Assembly: GCF_013371215.1 (NCBI RefSeq)
Contig: NZ_JABWMH010000004.1
Location: forward strand, 248,001-312,000
DNA: 64,000 nucleotides
Direction: 5' to 3'
Source: Parasphingorhabdus flavimaris
GTDB taxonomy: Bacteria > Pseudomonadota > Alphaproteobacteria > Sphingomonadales > Sphingomonadaceae
Shown here: in pieces, positions 9,408 through 18,262 of the stretch
Layout: every line of letters starts with the position of its first letter
Position numbering within the stretch: the first letter of the stretch is position 1
The notes under the pieces: model-generated
The model's input: the letters and a program-made list of their open reading frames with translations, nothing else
What the model was told of the DNA's origin: nothing
Database searches by the model: none
Translations under genes and position numbers: made by a program

Positions 9408-11063
9408 ATGACCGACAAGCTTATCATCACCATGGCGCAACTGACCCAGAGTGTTGGCGATTTGCGCGGCAATGCCGACGCGATGATCGCGGCGCACGGA
9501 GCGCGGCCGGACAGCGACTTGATCGTGTTTCCCGAGCTGCAGCTGATCGGCTATCCGCCCGAGGATTTGGTGCTGAAGCCGTCGCTCTGGGAGCGCGCTG
9601 AGGCGGAGCTCAACAGACTGGCGGTAGCGACCGCAGGGCCGGGACCGGCAATGCTGGTCGGATCGGTATTCCGGGAAGAGGACAGGCTCTACAACGGTAT
9701 CGCGCTGCTGGCGGACGGGCATATTCAGGACATTCGCTACAAGGTCGAGCTGCCGAATTACGGGACATTTGACGAAAAGCGGCTGTTTGCATCCGGCCCG
9801 CTGCCGGAACCTATTGAATTCAAGGGCTGCAAGATCGGTTTGCCGATTTGCGAGGATGTATGGTTTCCGACCGTCTGCGAGCATCTGAAGGCGAGCGGCG
9901 CGGAGCTCTTCATTTCGGTCCACGGCAGCCCTTACGAAATCGAGAAGGATGATATGCGGCTGGGGCAGGTCGCGACGCGGCGGGTCAAGGAAACCGGAAT
10001 TCCGATGGTCTTTCTGAATCGCGTGGGCGGACAGGACGAGATCGTCTTTGATGGTGCCAGTTTCGTACTCAACGGCGACGCCAGCGTGATGCACCAGCTG
10101 CCCGACTGGGACGAGACGATTGTCGACACGCACTGGTCACGCGAGGGGGACGAATGGAAATGTGCGTCCGGCGAAATCCACCAGCTGGATGATCATCCGG
10201 CCGACATCTATAATGCAATGATTGTCGGCTTGCGTGATTATGTCAATCGCAACCGTTTTCCCGGTGTCTTGCTTGGCCTGTCGGGTGGGATCGACAGCGC
10301 CCTGTCGGCTGCTGTGGCGGTCGATGCTCTGGGCGCGGACCGCGTGTGGAACGTGATGATGCCCTCGCGCTTTACCTCACAGGAAAGTCTCGACGATGCC
10401 AAGGGCTGCGCGGAGATGCTGGGCACCAGACTGGACACTATCCCGATCGGCCCGGCGATCGAGGGTTTCGACGCGATGCTCGAGGATAGCTTTGCCGACA
10501 GCAATGTCGATATCACCGAAGAGAATATCCAGTCGCGCATTCGCGGCGTGACGCTGATGGCGCTTTCGAACAAGTTCGGACACATGCTGCTGACCACCGG
10601 CAACAAGAGCGAGATGAGCGTCGGCTATGCCACCATCTATGGCGACATGGCGGGCGGCTATTCGGTGCTGAAAGACGCCTATAAGCTGACCGTTTTCAAA
10701 CTTAGTTCGTGGCGGAACCGCAACAAGCCGAGCTTGGGCCTGGGCCCCGACGGGCCGGTGATGCCGGAAACGGTGATCACCAAGCCGCCGAGCGCCGAAT
10801 TGCGCGAGGACCAGAAAGACAGCGACAGTCTGCCGGACTACGAGATTCTCGATCCGCTGCTGCACGGCCTGATCGAGGAAGAATTGTCGGTCAATGATCT
10901 GGTCGGGCGCGGTTTTGACCGGGAAACGGTGGTGCGGATCGAGCGGCTGCTCTATATCGCCGAATATAAGCGCCGCCAGGCACCGCCGGGCGTCAAGCTG
11001 GGCACCAGAAATTTTGGCCGCGACCGGCGCTATCCGATAACCAACGCATTCAGGACCGTATGA
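9408..11063 (+). CDS. nadE: Glutamine-dependent NAD+ synthetase
   Basis: 551 aa, fused glutaminase and synthetase. The N-terminal nitrilase-fold domain has the Glu-Lys-Cys triad in FPELQLIGYP (E43), YKVELPNYG (K112) and LPICEDVW (C148). The C-terminal PP-loop ATPase has LSGGIDSALS (SGGIDSA 292-298) and TTGNKSEMSVGYATIYGDM. It amidates nicotinic acid adenine dinucleotide to NAD+ using glutamine. It overlaps gltX by four bases (ATGA), linking NAD and tRNA-Glu charging in one transcript. Confidence 0.97.
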   Translation: MTDKLIITMAQLTQSVGDLRGNADAMIAAHGARPDSDLIVFPELQLIGYPPEDLVLKPSLWERAEAELNRLAVATAGPGPAMLVGSVFREEDRLYNGIALLADGHIQDIRYKVELPNYGTFDEKRLFASGPLPEPIEFKGCKIGLPICEDVWFPTVCEHLKASGAELFISVHGSPYEIEKDDMRLGQVATRRVKETGIPMVFLNRVGGQDEIVFDGASFVLNGDASVMHQLPDWDETIVDTHWSREGDEWKCASGEIHQLDDHPADIYNAMIVGLRDYVNRNRFPGVLLGLSGGIDSALSAAVAVDALGADRVWNVMMPSRFTSQESLDDAKGCAEMLGTRLDTIPIGPAIEGFDAMLEDSFADSNVDITEENIQSRIRGVTLMALSNKFGHMLLTTGNKSEMSVGYATIYGDMAGGYSVLKDAYKLTVFKLSSWRNRNKPSLGLGPDGPVMPETVITKPPSAELREDQKDSDSLPDYEILDPLLHGLIEEELSVNDLVGRGFDRETVVRIERLLYIAEYKRRQAPPGVKLGTRNFGRDRRYPITNAFRTV

Positions 11064-12394
11064 CCATAAAAACCCGCTTTGCTCCGTCTCCCACGGGCCA
11101 TCTTCACGTCGGCAATATCCGCACCGCGCTCCATAACTGGATGTTCGCGAAGAAAGAGGGCGGCACATTTCTGCTGCGTCTCGATGATACCGACGCGGAA
11201 CGGTCGAAGGAAGAATATGTCGATGCAATCCGGGCCGATCTGGCGTGGCTCGGGCTGGCAGCCGACGAAGAGCAGCGCCAGTCGGCGCGTTTTGATCGTT
11301 ATGCGGAACATCTGGCGAAGCTGAAGGCCGATAGCCGGGTCTATCCCGCTTACGAGACCGCGCAGGAACTGGACCTGAAGCGTAAAATCCAGCTCGGCCG
11401 GGGCAAGCCGCCGATCTATGACCGCGCAGCGCTCGACCTGACCGCGGAGCAAGTCTCCGCCTATGAAGCGGAAGGGCGCAAGCCGCACTGGCGCTTCAAG
11501 CTGGATCATGGAACCCCGATCACCTGGACCGATTTGATCAGGGGCGACCAGAATTTCGATCCGGCTCTATTGTCCGATCCGGTCATCCTGCGCGAAGACG
11601 GCAGCTGGCTCTATATGCTGCCTTCGGCGATTGATGATATCGAGATGGGGATTACCCATGTCGTGCGCGGCGAGGACCATGTTGCCAATACCGCGGTGCA
11701 GATTCAGATGTTCCACGCGCTCGGCGCGCAAGCCCCGGAATTTGCGCATGAAGCTCTGCTCGTCGGAACCGAAGGCAAGCTTTCCAAACGGCTGGGTTCG
11801 CTGGGTGTGAGCAGCTTTCGCGAGAAGAATATCGAGCCGCAGGCGATCGTCGCCCTGCTGGCGCGGATCGGGACCAGCGATCCGGTCGAGCCGGTTGCCG
11901 ATGTCGAGCAGCTGATTGCCACGTTCGATTTTGCCCGCTTCGGCCGCGCGCCGGCCCGGTTTGACGATGAAGAGCTGGCCCAGCTCAACCAGAAGATCGT
12001 GCATCTGCTGGATTATGAGGATGTGAAGGATAGACTGCCCGAGGCGATGACCGCCGAAGCCTGGGCGGTGATCCGCCCGAATCTGCACGATATGGGCGAT
12101 GTCGACCAATGGTGGCAGGTGGTGACGGGACCGATTTCCGCACCGGAATTTTCGGCGGAGGATCGGGGTTTTCTGGCCATCGCTCGCGGCAAAATGGAAG
12201 TATTGGAAGCATCTTCCGACCTCTGGAAAGAGCTAACCGGAGCGCTCAAGGAAGAGACCGGTCGCAAAGGCAGGCCGTTGTTCATGCCCTTGCGTCTGGC
12301 TCTGACCGGACTTGATCACGGTCCCGATATGAATATTTTGCTGCCGTTGATCGGGCGCGACACCGCGCTGGCCAGGCTGACTGAAGCCTCTTAA
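11060..12394 (+). CDS. gltX: Glutamate--tRNA ligase
   Basis: 444 aa, the short type common in alphaproteobacteria, where two GltX copies are frequent. Class I signatures: the HIGH-type HVGN (16-19) after PSPTGHL, and the KMSKS-type KLSKR (240-244). LRLDDTDAERSKEEY lies at the Glu-binding site. It charges tRNA-Glu and, in organisms lacking GlnRS, may also charge tRNA-Gln for later amidation. Four-base overlap with nadE. Confidence 0.95.
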   Translation: MTIKTRFAPSPTGHLHVGNIRTALHNWMFAKKEGGTFLLRLDDTDAERSKEEYVDAIRADLAWLGLAADEEQRQSARFDRYAEHLAKLKADSRVYPAYETAQELDLKRKIQLGRGKPPIYDRAALDLTAEQVSAYEAEGRKPHWRFKLDHGTPITWTDLIRGDQNFDPALLSDPVILREDGSWLYMLPSAIDDIEMGITHVVRGEDHVANTAVQIQMFHALGAQAPEFAHEALLVGTEGKLSKRLGSLGVSSFREKNIEPQAIVALLARIGTSDPVEPVADVEQLIATFDFARFGRAPARFDDEELAQLNQKIVHLLDYEDVKDRLPEAMTAEAWAVIRPNLHDMGDVDQWWQVVTGPISAPEFSAEDRGFLAIARGKMEVLEASSDLWKELTGALKEETGRKGRPLFMPLRLALTGLDHGPDMNILLPLIGRDTALARLTEAS

Positions 12395-12445
12395 GTAATT
12401 GGAAAACTATAGTTTTCTTGCCTAGGAGAGGCGTGTTTGCAATAT

Positions 12446-12468
12446 ATTATGTTATAGTATATCATAAC
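12446..12468. promoter_or_regulatory. Zur-box-like palindrome upstream of tonB
   Basis: Half-sites ATTATGTTATA (12446-12456) and TATATCATAAC (12458-12468) flank a central G at 12457. They match in 9 of 11 symmetric positions. The proteobacterial Zur consensus, as I recall it, has the core GTTATANTATAAC. This site keeps GTTATA-N-TATA and the outer CATAA, with one mismatch in the right core. It lies 72 bases before the tonB start, in its only promoter gap. Zinc control of TonB is an inference from the motif. Confidence 0.5.
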
Positions 12469-12539
12469 AATCGACGATGGGGTCAGATTGTCAAACAGGC
12501 ACCGGCCGCTTCGCCATTTTCGAGGATGGTTGAGAGGAT

Positions 12540-13208
12540 ATGATGATGAGCTATGTTTCCCATTACGAGAACAAGACGCCGCGTTCCAAAGGATTGATCA
12601 TGACGGGCGCCGTCCATGCGCTGATTGTCGGGGCGGTGGTGGCGATGCCGGCGATCGAGGGTCCCGACATATTCAAGGGGACGATCATCGCCTTTCCGGT
12701 TCCGGTCGAAAAGCCGCCCGAACCGGTGGTCGAACAACAAAAGCCGGAAATCGATATTGCCAAGCCGACCCGGCAGACGCTGCCCGGACGGCCCGTCACC
12801 ATCGAGCGTTCCGATCCCGTTGTTCCGGTCAACAATTATGGCGATATCGAAATCAGCAGCGGATCGGCAGGACTCGGCGAGGCAATCCGGCTTGATCCCA
12901 TCGATATTGCGCCAGATCCGGTGATCGTGGGCGCCAGCCTGAACCGGCGTTATGCCGGCGATTTCCAGCCCGCCTATCCGGTCGGCCAGTTGCGCCGCGA
13001 ACGGGAGGCGGAGGTCAGCGTCCGTGTGCTCGTCGGCACCAATGGCCGGGTGAAGGATATCCGGCTGGTCGAATCTCCGCACGAAGATTTCTGGCTCGCC
13101 ACGCGCAAACAGGCGCTGCAAAAATGGCGTTTCACCCCGGCAACCAAGGACCGCGTGCCGGTTGAAAGCTGGATGACGCTCAAAGTCCTCTTTCGAATCA
13201 ACGGTTAA
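12540..13208 (+). CDS. TonB-family energy transducer
   Basis: 222 aa. It has a short cytoplasmic N-terminus, one membrane anchor at about residues 20-40 (LIMTGAVHALIVGAVVAM) and a proline/glutamate-rich periplasmic linker at about 52-85 (VEKPPEPVVEQQKP). The C-terminal TonB domain spans about 135-222 (FQPAYPVGQLRRE, VGTNGRVKDIRLVESP, ALQKWRFTPA). It would couple the proton-motive force to TonB-dependent outer-membrane receptors. No exbB/exbD is adjacent. ATGATGATG at the start leaves the first Met uncertain by two codons. A Zur-like palindrome upstream suggests a role in zinc uptake. Confidence 0.88.
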   Translation: MMMSYVSHYENKTPRSKGLIMTGAVHALIVGAVVAMPAIEGPDIFKGTIIAFPVPVEKPPEPVVEQQKPEIDIAKPTRQTLPGRPVTIERSDPVVPVNNYGDIEISSGSAGLGEAIRLDPIDIAPDPVIVGASLNRRYAGDFQPAYPVGQLRREREAEVSVRVLVGTNGRVKDIRLVESPHEDFWLATRKQALQKWRFTPATKDRVPVESWMTLKVLFRING

Positions 13209-13298
13209 GCCGCATGCCGGATGGCCGGTCCGGATCGGGCTGGCGCTATTTTACGGGAAGGGCTGGTCATCCGGCTGTGTCCGCACTATTTGGACCGC

Positions 13299-13712
13299 AT
13301 GGGAATGTTGAAAGATGCATCTGTAACCGGCGGTTTTGGCGATCTGATCGCCGTTTTTCGCCAGAGCGAACCCGGCGAGCGGTTGCTTCCGGCGATATTG
13401 GCGATTGGCTGCACGTCGATCATATTGTTTCTTTTCTGGCTCGATCCCAAGGTAAATACGTACACTTATGTACCGGCCGAGGTCATTTATGTCGAAAACT
13501 GGACAGCCGACCGGACCGATGAAGAGATTCTCAAGGACCGCTGGCAGATCCAGTGTCTCAAGGACGAGCTGGAAACCAAGCGGCGCGAGGCGGTGAAGTC
13601 GCTCGGCCGCATGTCCGGCATGGATGTCGACGAGATCGAGCGCGAAGCGATTGCCGCCCGTCTGGCGCGCGGCGAGGTAGAGGTGGAACGCCCCGCCGGC
13701 CTGCAATGCTGA
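13299..13712 (+). CDS. Hypothetical single-pass membrane protein
   Basis: 137 aa from ATG 13299 (MGMLKDASVTGGFGD); a longer frame from 13221 exists but its first 26 residues are arginine/cysteine-rich and unconvincing. One hydrophobic helix (about residues 32-50, LLPAILAIGCTSIILFLFWL) is followed by a periplasmic segment and a charged helical stretch (DELETKRREAVKSLGRM, DEIEREAIAARLARGEVE). I recall similar unnamed proteins beside tonB/ribD in sphingomonads. It overlaps the ribD start by seven bases. Function unknown. Confidence 0.7.
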   Translation: MGMLKDASVTGGFGDLIAVFRQSEPGERLLPAILAIGCTSIILFLFWLDPKVNTYTYVPAEVIYVENWTADRTDEEILKDRWQIQCLKDELETKRREAVKSLGRMSGMDVDEIEREAIAARLARGEVEVERPAGLQC

Positions 13713-14686
13713 ATCCTCCCGGCGACCCGCAATATATGGCAATGGCGCTGGCTCTGTCCGAGCGCGGCCGTGGCCGCACCGGAGCCAATCCCAATGTCGG
13801 CTGTGTCATCGTCAAGCAGGGCGTGATCATCGGCCGTGGCTGGACCCAGCCCGGCGGACGGCCCCATGCCGAGGAAATGGCGCTGGCCCAGGCCGGCGCA
13901 TCCGCAAAAGGCGCGGACATCTACGTGACGATGGAGCCCTGTGCCCATGAAAGTGCGCGCGGTCCGACCTGCAGCAACGCCATCATCGATGCCAGACCCA
14001 AAAGGGTGATCGTCGCGACGCTCGACGCCGACGAACGCACCAGACGCAGAGGGATCGACCGGCTGGGTGATGCCGGCATCCCGGTGTCGGTTGGCATCCG
14101 CGAACCCGAGGCCCGCCGGGCCATGGCAGGATTTCTCAGCCGGGTTGAAAAGGCACGACCCTTTGTCACGCTCAAACTGGCGCTGTCGCTGGATGGCTGC
14201 ATTGCCATGGCGGATGGCAGCAGCCAGTGGATTACCGGCGACCGGGCGCGGGCGCACGCCCATCTCGAGCGGGCGCGCAGCGATGCAATTCTGGTTGGCG
14301 CCGGCACGGCCAAGGCCGATCGGCCGACGCTCGATGTCCGGACCGATGGTCTGACCGATCGTTCGCCACAGCCGGTGATTCTCGGCAGTGATCCGGAGAT
14401 GCCGGCTCACTGGCTGCAAATTTCCGAGCCCGCCGCGATCGCCGATCTCGCCGATATCAACTGGCTGCTCGTCGAAGGCGGCGCCCAGACCGCGGCTTCT
14501 TTCCTGCAGGCAGGCATGGTTGACCGGCTTCTGCTCTATCGCGCCCCGATCATCATCGGCGGCGGCCTGTCCGGAATTGGCGATATCGGCCTGGAAAAAC
14601 TCGCTGCCGCGCACGGCCAGTGGCGACGCACCGACTTGCGCCCACTGGGGCAGGATGTGCTTGAGATATACGAGCGCGCCGCCTAG
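13706..14686 (+). CDS. ribD: Riboflavin biosynthesis deaminase/reductase
   Basis: 326 aa, two-domain RibD. The N-terminal pyrimidine deaminase has the zinc site HAE (54-56) and PC-x9-C (C79, C89). The C-terminal reductase from about residue 145 starts FVTLKLALSLDGCIAM and ends with LVEGGAQTAASFLQAG and IIIGGGLSG. It carries out the second and third steps of riboflavin synthesis. The ATG at 13706 fits the family; upstream in-frame codons only overlap the previous gene. No FMN riboswitch is seen upstream. It is followed by ribE after 32 bases. Confidence 0.95.
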   Translation: MLNPPGDPQYMAMALALSERGRGRTGANPNVGCVIVKQGVIIGRGWTQPGGRPHAEEMALAQAGASAKGADIYVTMEPCAHESARGPTCSNAIIDARPKRVIVATLDADERTRRRGIDRLGDAGIPVSVGIREPEARRAMAGFLSRVEKARPFVTLKLALSLDGCIAMADGSSQWITGDRARAHAHLERARSDAILVGAGTAKADRPTLDVRTDGLTDRSPQPVILGSDPEMPAHWLQISEPAAIADLADINWLLVEGGAQTAASFLQAGMVDRLLLYRAPIIIGGGLSGIGDIGLEKLAAAHGQWRRTDLRPLGQDVLEIYERAA

Positions 14687-14718
14687 GTTCCGGACAATAA
14701 TAGCAATTAGGATCGCCC

Positions 14719-15327
14719 ATGTTCACAGGCATAGTTTCAGATATCGGGACCATCGAATCGCTCGACCAGCGCGGTGATCTCCGCGTCAAGATCTCGTGCC
14801 GCTACGACATGGACAGCGTCGACATGGGGGCTTCGATAGCCTGTTCGGGCATATGTCTGACCGTGGTCGAGAAGGGCCCCGGCTGGTTTGCGGTCGATGT
14901 GTCCGGAGAGACGGTTTCCTGCATCGCGCCGGGGCAGTTTTCCGAAGGGCGGCGGCTCAATCTCGAGCGCGCGCTCAAGGTTGGCGACGAGCTTGGCGGC
15001 CATATCGTGACAGGTCATGTCGACGGCGTCGGGCAAGTCGTCTCGGCCGATCCGGTGGGTGATTCCCAGGAGGTCGTCATCCGGGTGTCGAAAGACCTGG
15101 CGCCCTATATTGCCGCCAAGGGATCGATCACCGTTGACGGCGTGTCGCTCACCGTCAACGCGATCAGCGACGATGCGGAGGGCGCGCTGTTCACGCTCAA
15201 CATCATTCCCCATACCGCGCAGGTGACCACGCTCGGGGAGCTGGCGCCGGGCCGTCCGGTCAATCTGGAGATTGATGTACTGGCGCGCTATCTGGCGCGG
15301 ATGGAAAAGGTCCGGTCTTCAGGCTGA
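14719..15327 (+). CDS. ribE: Riboflavin synthase, alpha chain
   Basis: 202 aa with the invariant start MFTGIVSDIG and two lumazine-binding repeats (about 1-95 and 96-195; SGICLTVVEKG and VDGVSLTVNAI mark equivalent positions). It dismutates two 6,7-dimethyl-8-ribityllumazine molecules to riboflavin. It probably shares an operon with ribD. ribBA and ribH are not in the window. It is convergent with the EipA-like gene across 44 bases. Confidence 0.96.
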   Translation: MFTGIVSDIGTIESLDQRGDLRVKISCRYDMDSVDMGASIACSGICLTVVEKGPGWFAVDVSGETVSCIAPGQFSEGRRLNLERALKVGDELGGHIVTGHVDGVGQVVSADPVGDSQEVVIRVSKDLAPYIAAKGSITVDGVSLTVNAISDDAEGALFTLNIIPHTAQVTTLGELAPGRPVNLEIDVLARYLARMEKVRSSG

Positions 15328-15371
15328 GCCGCCGGGGGCGGAAGCGACCGACGGGACGGTCTGTCAGCGGT

Positions 15372-16154
15372 CTAGAAGGGCAGCCATTTCTGTTTCTTGC
15401 TGAACTTCATATAGCCGACATTTGCGCCGAGCCGCAGGCCCGCTCCGAGCCGTACCGGGATCAGAACCTTGTCGCCGCTGCGCAAATAGCTGACGTGGAA
15501 GCCGCCGATGAAATAGGCCGCGCCTTCGCCGGCCGGGAAGCGCTGGTATAGCTCTTCGCTGTCATAGAGATTATAGACCAGAACAAAGGTATTGGCCGCA
15601 TTGCCGCCAAAATCAAAACCGATCGACGGGCCTGTCCAGTAGACCGGACGCTCGCCCTCGACCTTGTGGTAGAGCTTGCCCGAACCGTAGCGCAGCCCGA
15701 CGACGAACGCGCCGCTGGCCTCGCGACCGGCAATATAGGCATTGGGCCGGCCCTGTTTCTTGAGAATATCCTCGATGACCTCGGCGAGGCCCTTGGCGCC
15801 TTTGCCGAACACGCCTTCAGCGGCTCCGATCAGGTCATCGTCCTGGTAGGTGTTGCTGTCGTCGACCGGGGTTGTGGTAGAGCCATAGGCCTGGCCACCG
15901 GCCTGGGCGGAACCGGAGGGCGCAACAATGTCGGCATCGATATCGCCATCGTACGGCGCATCATCGACCGTCCGGGCGGTGGAATCGCTGGATTGGAAAT
16001 TGCCATCATAGTCCGGAGCAGCCAGATCAGCGTCAATCACGTCATTGGGGTCGACGGTTTCAACCTGGGCGTAAGCGGGCGTCGCGACGGGTGCGATGGC
16101 CAGGGCCAGAACCGCAAATAGACCCAAAGATTTTTTCACACATATCGGTAACAT
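15372..16154 (-). CDS. EipA-like envelope protein (DUF1134)
   Basis: 260 aa. A signal peptide (residues 1-29, cleavage after PVATPAYA) is followed by an acidic low-complexity region (about 30-105). The C-terminal DUF1134 domain (about 110-260) has GRPNAYIAGREASGAFVVGL, GPSIGFDFGGNAAN and a KFSKKQKWLPF end. The family includes Brucella EipA, a periplasmic protein needed for envelope integrity. The start was set at ATG 16154 because GGAAGGAG lies 7 bases upstream; the ATG at 16172 lacks this. Confidence 0.85.
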   Translation of the reverse strand: MLPICVKKSLGLFAVLALAIAPVATPAYAQVETVDPNDVIDADLAAPDYDGNFQSSDSTARTVDDAPYDGDIDADIVAPSGSAQAGGQAYGSTTTPVDDSNTYQDDDLIGAAEGVFGKGAKGLAEVIEDILKKQGRPNAYIAGREASGAFVVGLRYGSGKLYHKVEGERPVYWTGPSIGFDFGGNAANTFVLVYNLYDSEELYQRFPAGEGAAYFIGGFHVSYLRSGDKVLIPVRLGAGLRLGANVGYMKFSKKQKWLPF

Positions 16155-16373
16155 GGGTAAACTCCTTCCCATTACCAGCCAGCAACGGCTCTCGGCTGTT
16201 GGACATGACCACGCAATGAACGCACGACGAAATGAGTCGATTCTGCGGCAGTGCGAGTCCCTGCGCCGGAACCGCGCGATTGGTGTTTTTGCAGACTCAT
16301 GCCACGGGGTCCATTTTTCCCGTTGCAGCGAGCGCTTTGCAACGTTATAGCGCCACCTCTAGCCAAGCTGCGT

Positions 16374-16463
16374 GGACACGTGGGTGAGCGGCTGAAACCA
16401 CCTCCTTGCTAAGGAGACAAGCCTTTACGGGCTTCGAGGGTTCGAATCCCTCCGTGTCCTCCA
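16374..16463 (+). tRNA. tRNA-Ser (anticodon GCT)
   Basis: The acceptor GGACACG (16374-16380) pairs with CGTGTCC (16453-16459). The anticodon loop TTGCTAA gives GCT, reading AGC/AGU. A long variable arm, as in class II Ser tRNAs, precedes the T arm GAGGG-TTCGAAT-CCCTC. CCA is encoded at 16461-16463. Oddly, the discriminator base is T, not the usual G for serine. The 3' end is copied at 39306-39322. Confidence 0.95.
16440..16456 (+). repeat. att-like direct repeat, left copy (inside tRNA-Ser)
   Basis: GTTCGAATCCCTCCGTG, the T-loop to acceptor part of tRNA-Ser, recurs exactly at 39306-39322. tRNA 3' ends are common integration sites, and the two copies frame the polysaccharide locus. No integrase gene is found, so this would be an old, immobilised insertion. 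Confidence 0.5.
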
Positions 16464-16705
16464 TTTTTTTTGTTGATTCAGAAAGGGTCTGTGCATCCTA
16501 TTTGAGTAAGGGCTTCGCGGTATCGTCCATATTTCGCATTTTTCAGACTCTTCTGGCCCGATTGTGCAGCAGCGCCCCGATATATGCCAAGATTATGCGC
16601 TAAAATATAAGGCTTCGTTTTTACGGATAGCTATCACCGGCCTGTTGGATTAAAGGCCAATCGCACCGAAGCTTACATTGTAAACAGATAGCAAAAATTG
16701 AAAAT

Positions 16706-18154
16706 ATGAAGTCTGCCAATAGAAAACTGGATAAAATCGCTAACAAATTTGCGTCACCTGTGACGCGTTTCTATGTGTTTGTTGCTTTTCTGGTGATTGT
16801 GTTTTTTACGGGCGGTGGTTCGCGCGATGATATTCAATCGTTGCTTCTTTTGCGGCCCGTTGCGGTACTTTTTTGTGCCTATGCGCTGACCGTCAAGGCC
16901 CCGGAGCAATGGAAGGGGCGGATGTTTCCGCTATATATATTAGGTGCATTGCTGGCGCTAATGGTCCTTCAGCTGATACCATTGCCTCCTTCTGTCTGGA
17001 CCGCATTGCCGGAACGGCAGATATTTGCGAACATTGCTGATATCGCAGCGATTGAGCAGCCATGGCGGCCCTTGACCTTGTCGCCGTCGAAAACGCTGAA
17101 CAGCCTGTTCGCGCTCGCAGTCCCGATTGCCGCGATGATGCTTTATCTCAATCTTGATCGTGAATATCGCAGGCGGGCCGTGCCGGTACTCATTATCCTT
17201 TGCTCGATCAGTGCGCTGTGGGCGATTTTTCAAGCCATTGGCCCTGCGCGCGGGCCACTATATTTATACCGGATAACCAACTTCGGATCGGGAGTTGGCC
17301 TTTTCGCCAATCGCAATCATCAGGCCGTGATGCTCGCGTCCACGATTGTCATGCTGGGCTGGTATGCCGGTTCGTTGAAGCCACATGTCAGGCAAGCCGT
17401 CCTGAAATTTTACGCTTCGGTGGCGACTATTCTGGTGTTTGTCCCGCTGATTTTCATTACCGGATCCCGGGCGGGGCTGCTACTGATGATGCCCGCGCTG
17501 GTTCTGGCTCTGTGTTTGATATATTTTGGCGGATATTATCCGGGAAAGACCGCCAGAAAACGGCGTCCCAGCTCCTCAAAATTCAGCTTGCCGTCCGGTC
17601 GCCGGCTCATGTTGGTGATCGGCATCATCACAATTTCGGGAATGGCGATCGCGTCCGTCCTGCTTTCCCGCTCATTGGCATTTGACCGGCTGTTCAGCGG
17701 CGGCGATGTCGAAGAACTGCGCTGGCAGCTTTTGCCGACGTTGGTCACTATGCTGAAAGACTATATGCCATGGGGGAGCGGATTCGGATCGTTCGAGCAT
17801 GTTTATAAAATATACGAGACGCCGGAACTGCTGCGGCCCAGCTATTTGAATCAGGCGCATAATGACTGGCTTCAATTTTTCATTGAGGGCGGCGTTCCGG
17901 CACTGCTAATCGCGATCTGCGCTATTGTGTGGTTTTGTGTGCGTTTGGGGACAGTGGCAAAAACCTGGCGCAGTTCAAATCCGGTCAAATATGGCGTGCT
18001 GATGTGCCTTGCAGCCATCTTGTTTTTGCTGGCCGCCAGCATCGGCGACTATCCATTACGTGTCCCAATCATCATGGCTATATTTGCGGTTCTGGTCTGC
18101 GTTTTCAACGATGGCATAAATTCTGTTCAGCGACGTGACAGCAATCAACCTTAG
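16706..18154 (+). CDS. O-antigen ligase / Wzy_C-type membrane protein
   Basis: 482 aa, about ten to twelve hydrophobic segments and a large periplasmic loop (about residues 290-385). GLFANRNHQAVMLA (near residue 196) and the loop sequence WGSGFGSFEHVY with HNDWLQFFIEGG are hallmarks of the WaaL/Wzy_C family. It could polymerise repeat units or ligate finished chains to an acceptor. A second, unrelated Wzy-like protein is encoded at 32377, which suggests that this one is the ligase or a second polymerase. It is the first gene of the polysaccharide locus, 242 bases after tRNA-Ser. Confidence 0.85.
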   Translation: MKSANRKLDKIANKFASPVTRFYVFVAFLVIVFFTGGGSRDDIQSLLLLRPVAVLFCAYALTVKAPEQWKGRMFPLYILGALLALMVLQLIPLPPSVWTALPERQIFANIADIAAIEQPWRPLTLSPSKTLNSLFALAVPIAAMMLYLNLDREYRRRAVPVLIILCSISALWAIFQAIGPARGPLYLYRITNFGSGVGLFANRNHQAVMLASTIVMLGWYAGSLKPHVRQAVLKFYASVATILVFVPLIFITGSRAGLLLMMPALVLALCLIYFGGYYPGKTARKRRPSSSKFSLPSGRRLMLVIGIITISGMAIASVLLSRSLAFDRLFSGGDVEELRWQLLPTLVTMLKDYMPWGSGFGSFEHVYKIYETPELLRPSYLNQAHNDWLQFFIEGGVPALLIAICAIVWFCVRLGTVAKTWRSSNPVKYGVLMCLAAILFLLAASIGDYPLRVPIIMAIFAVLVCVFNDGINSVQRRDSNQP

Positions 18155-18262
18155 ATGAATTGGGAAATTCATCTCCAGGCCGGCATTATCAAGCCATGAA
18201 CGGTTTACGTGCGAAACCGCTTCGTCTAACGGAGGTCAACAAGTAGTGGAATATATTGTACG

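Noticed and set aside
13706-13720. FMN riboswitch ahead of ribD
   Set aside because: ribD overlaps the previous gene by seven bases and no riboswitch-like leader is seen upstream of it or of ribE.
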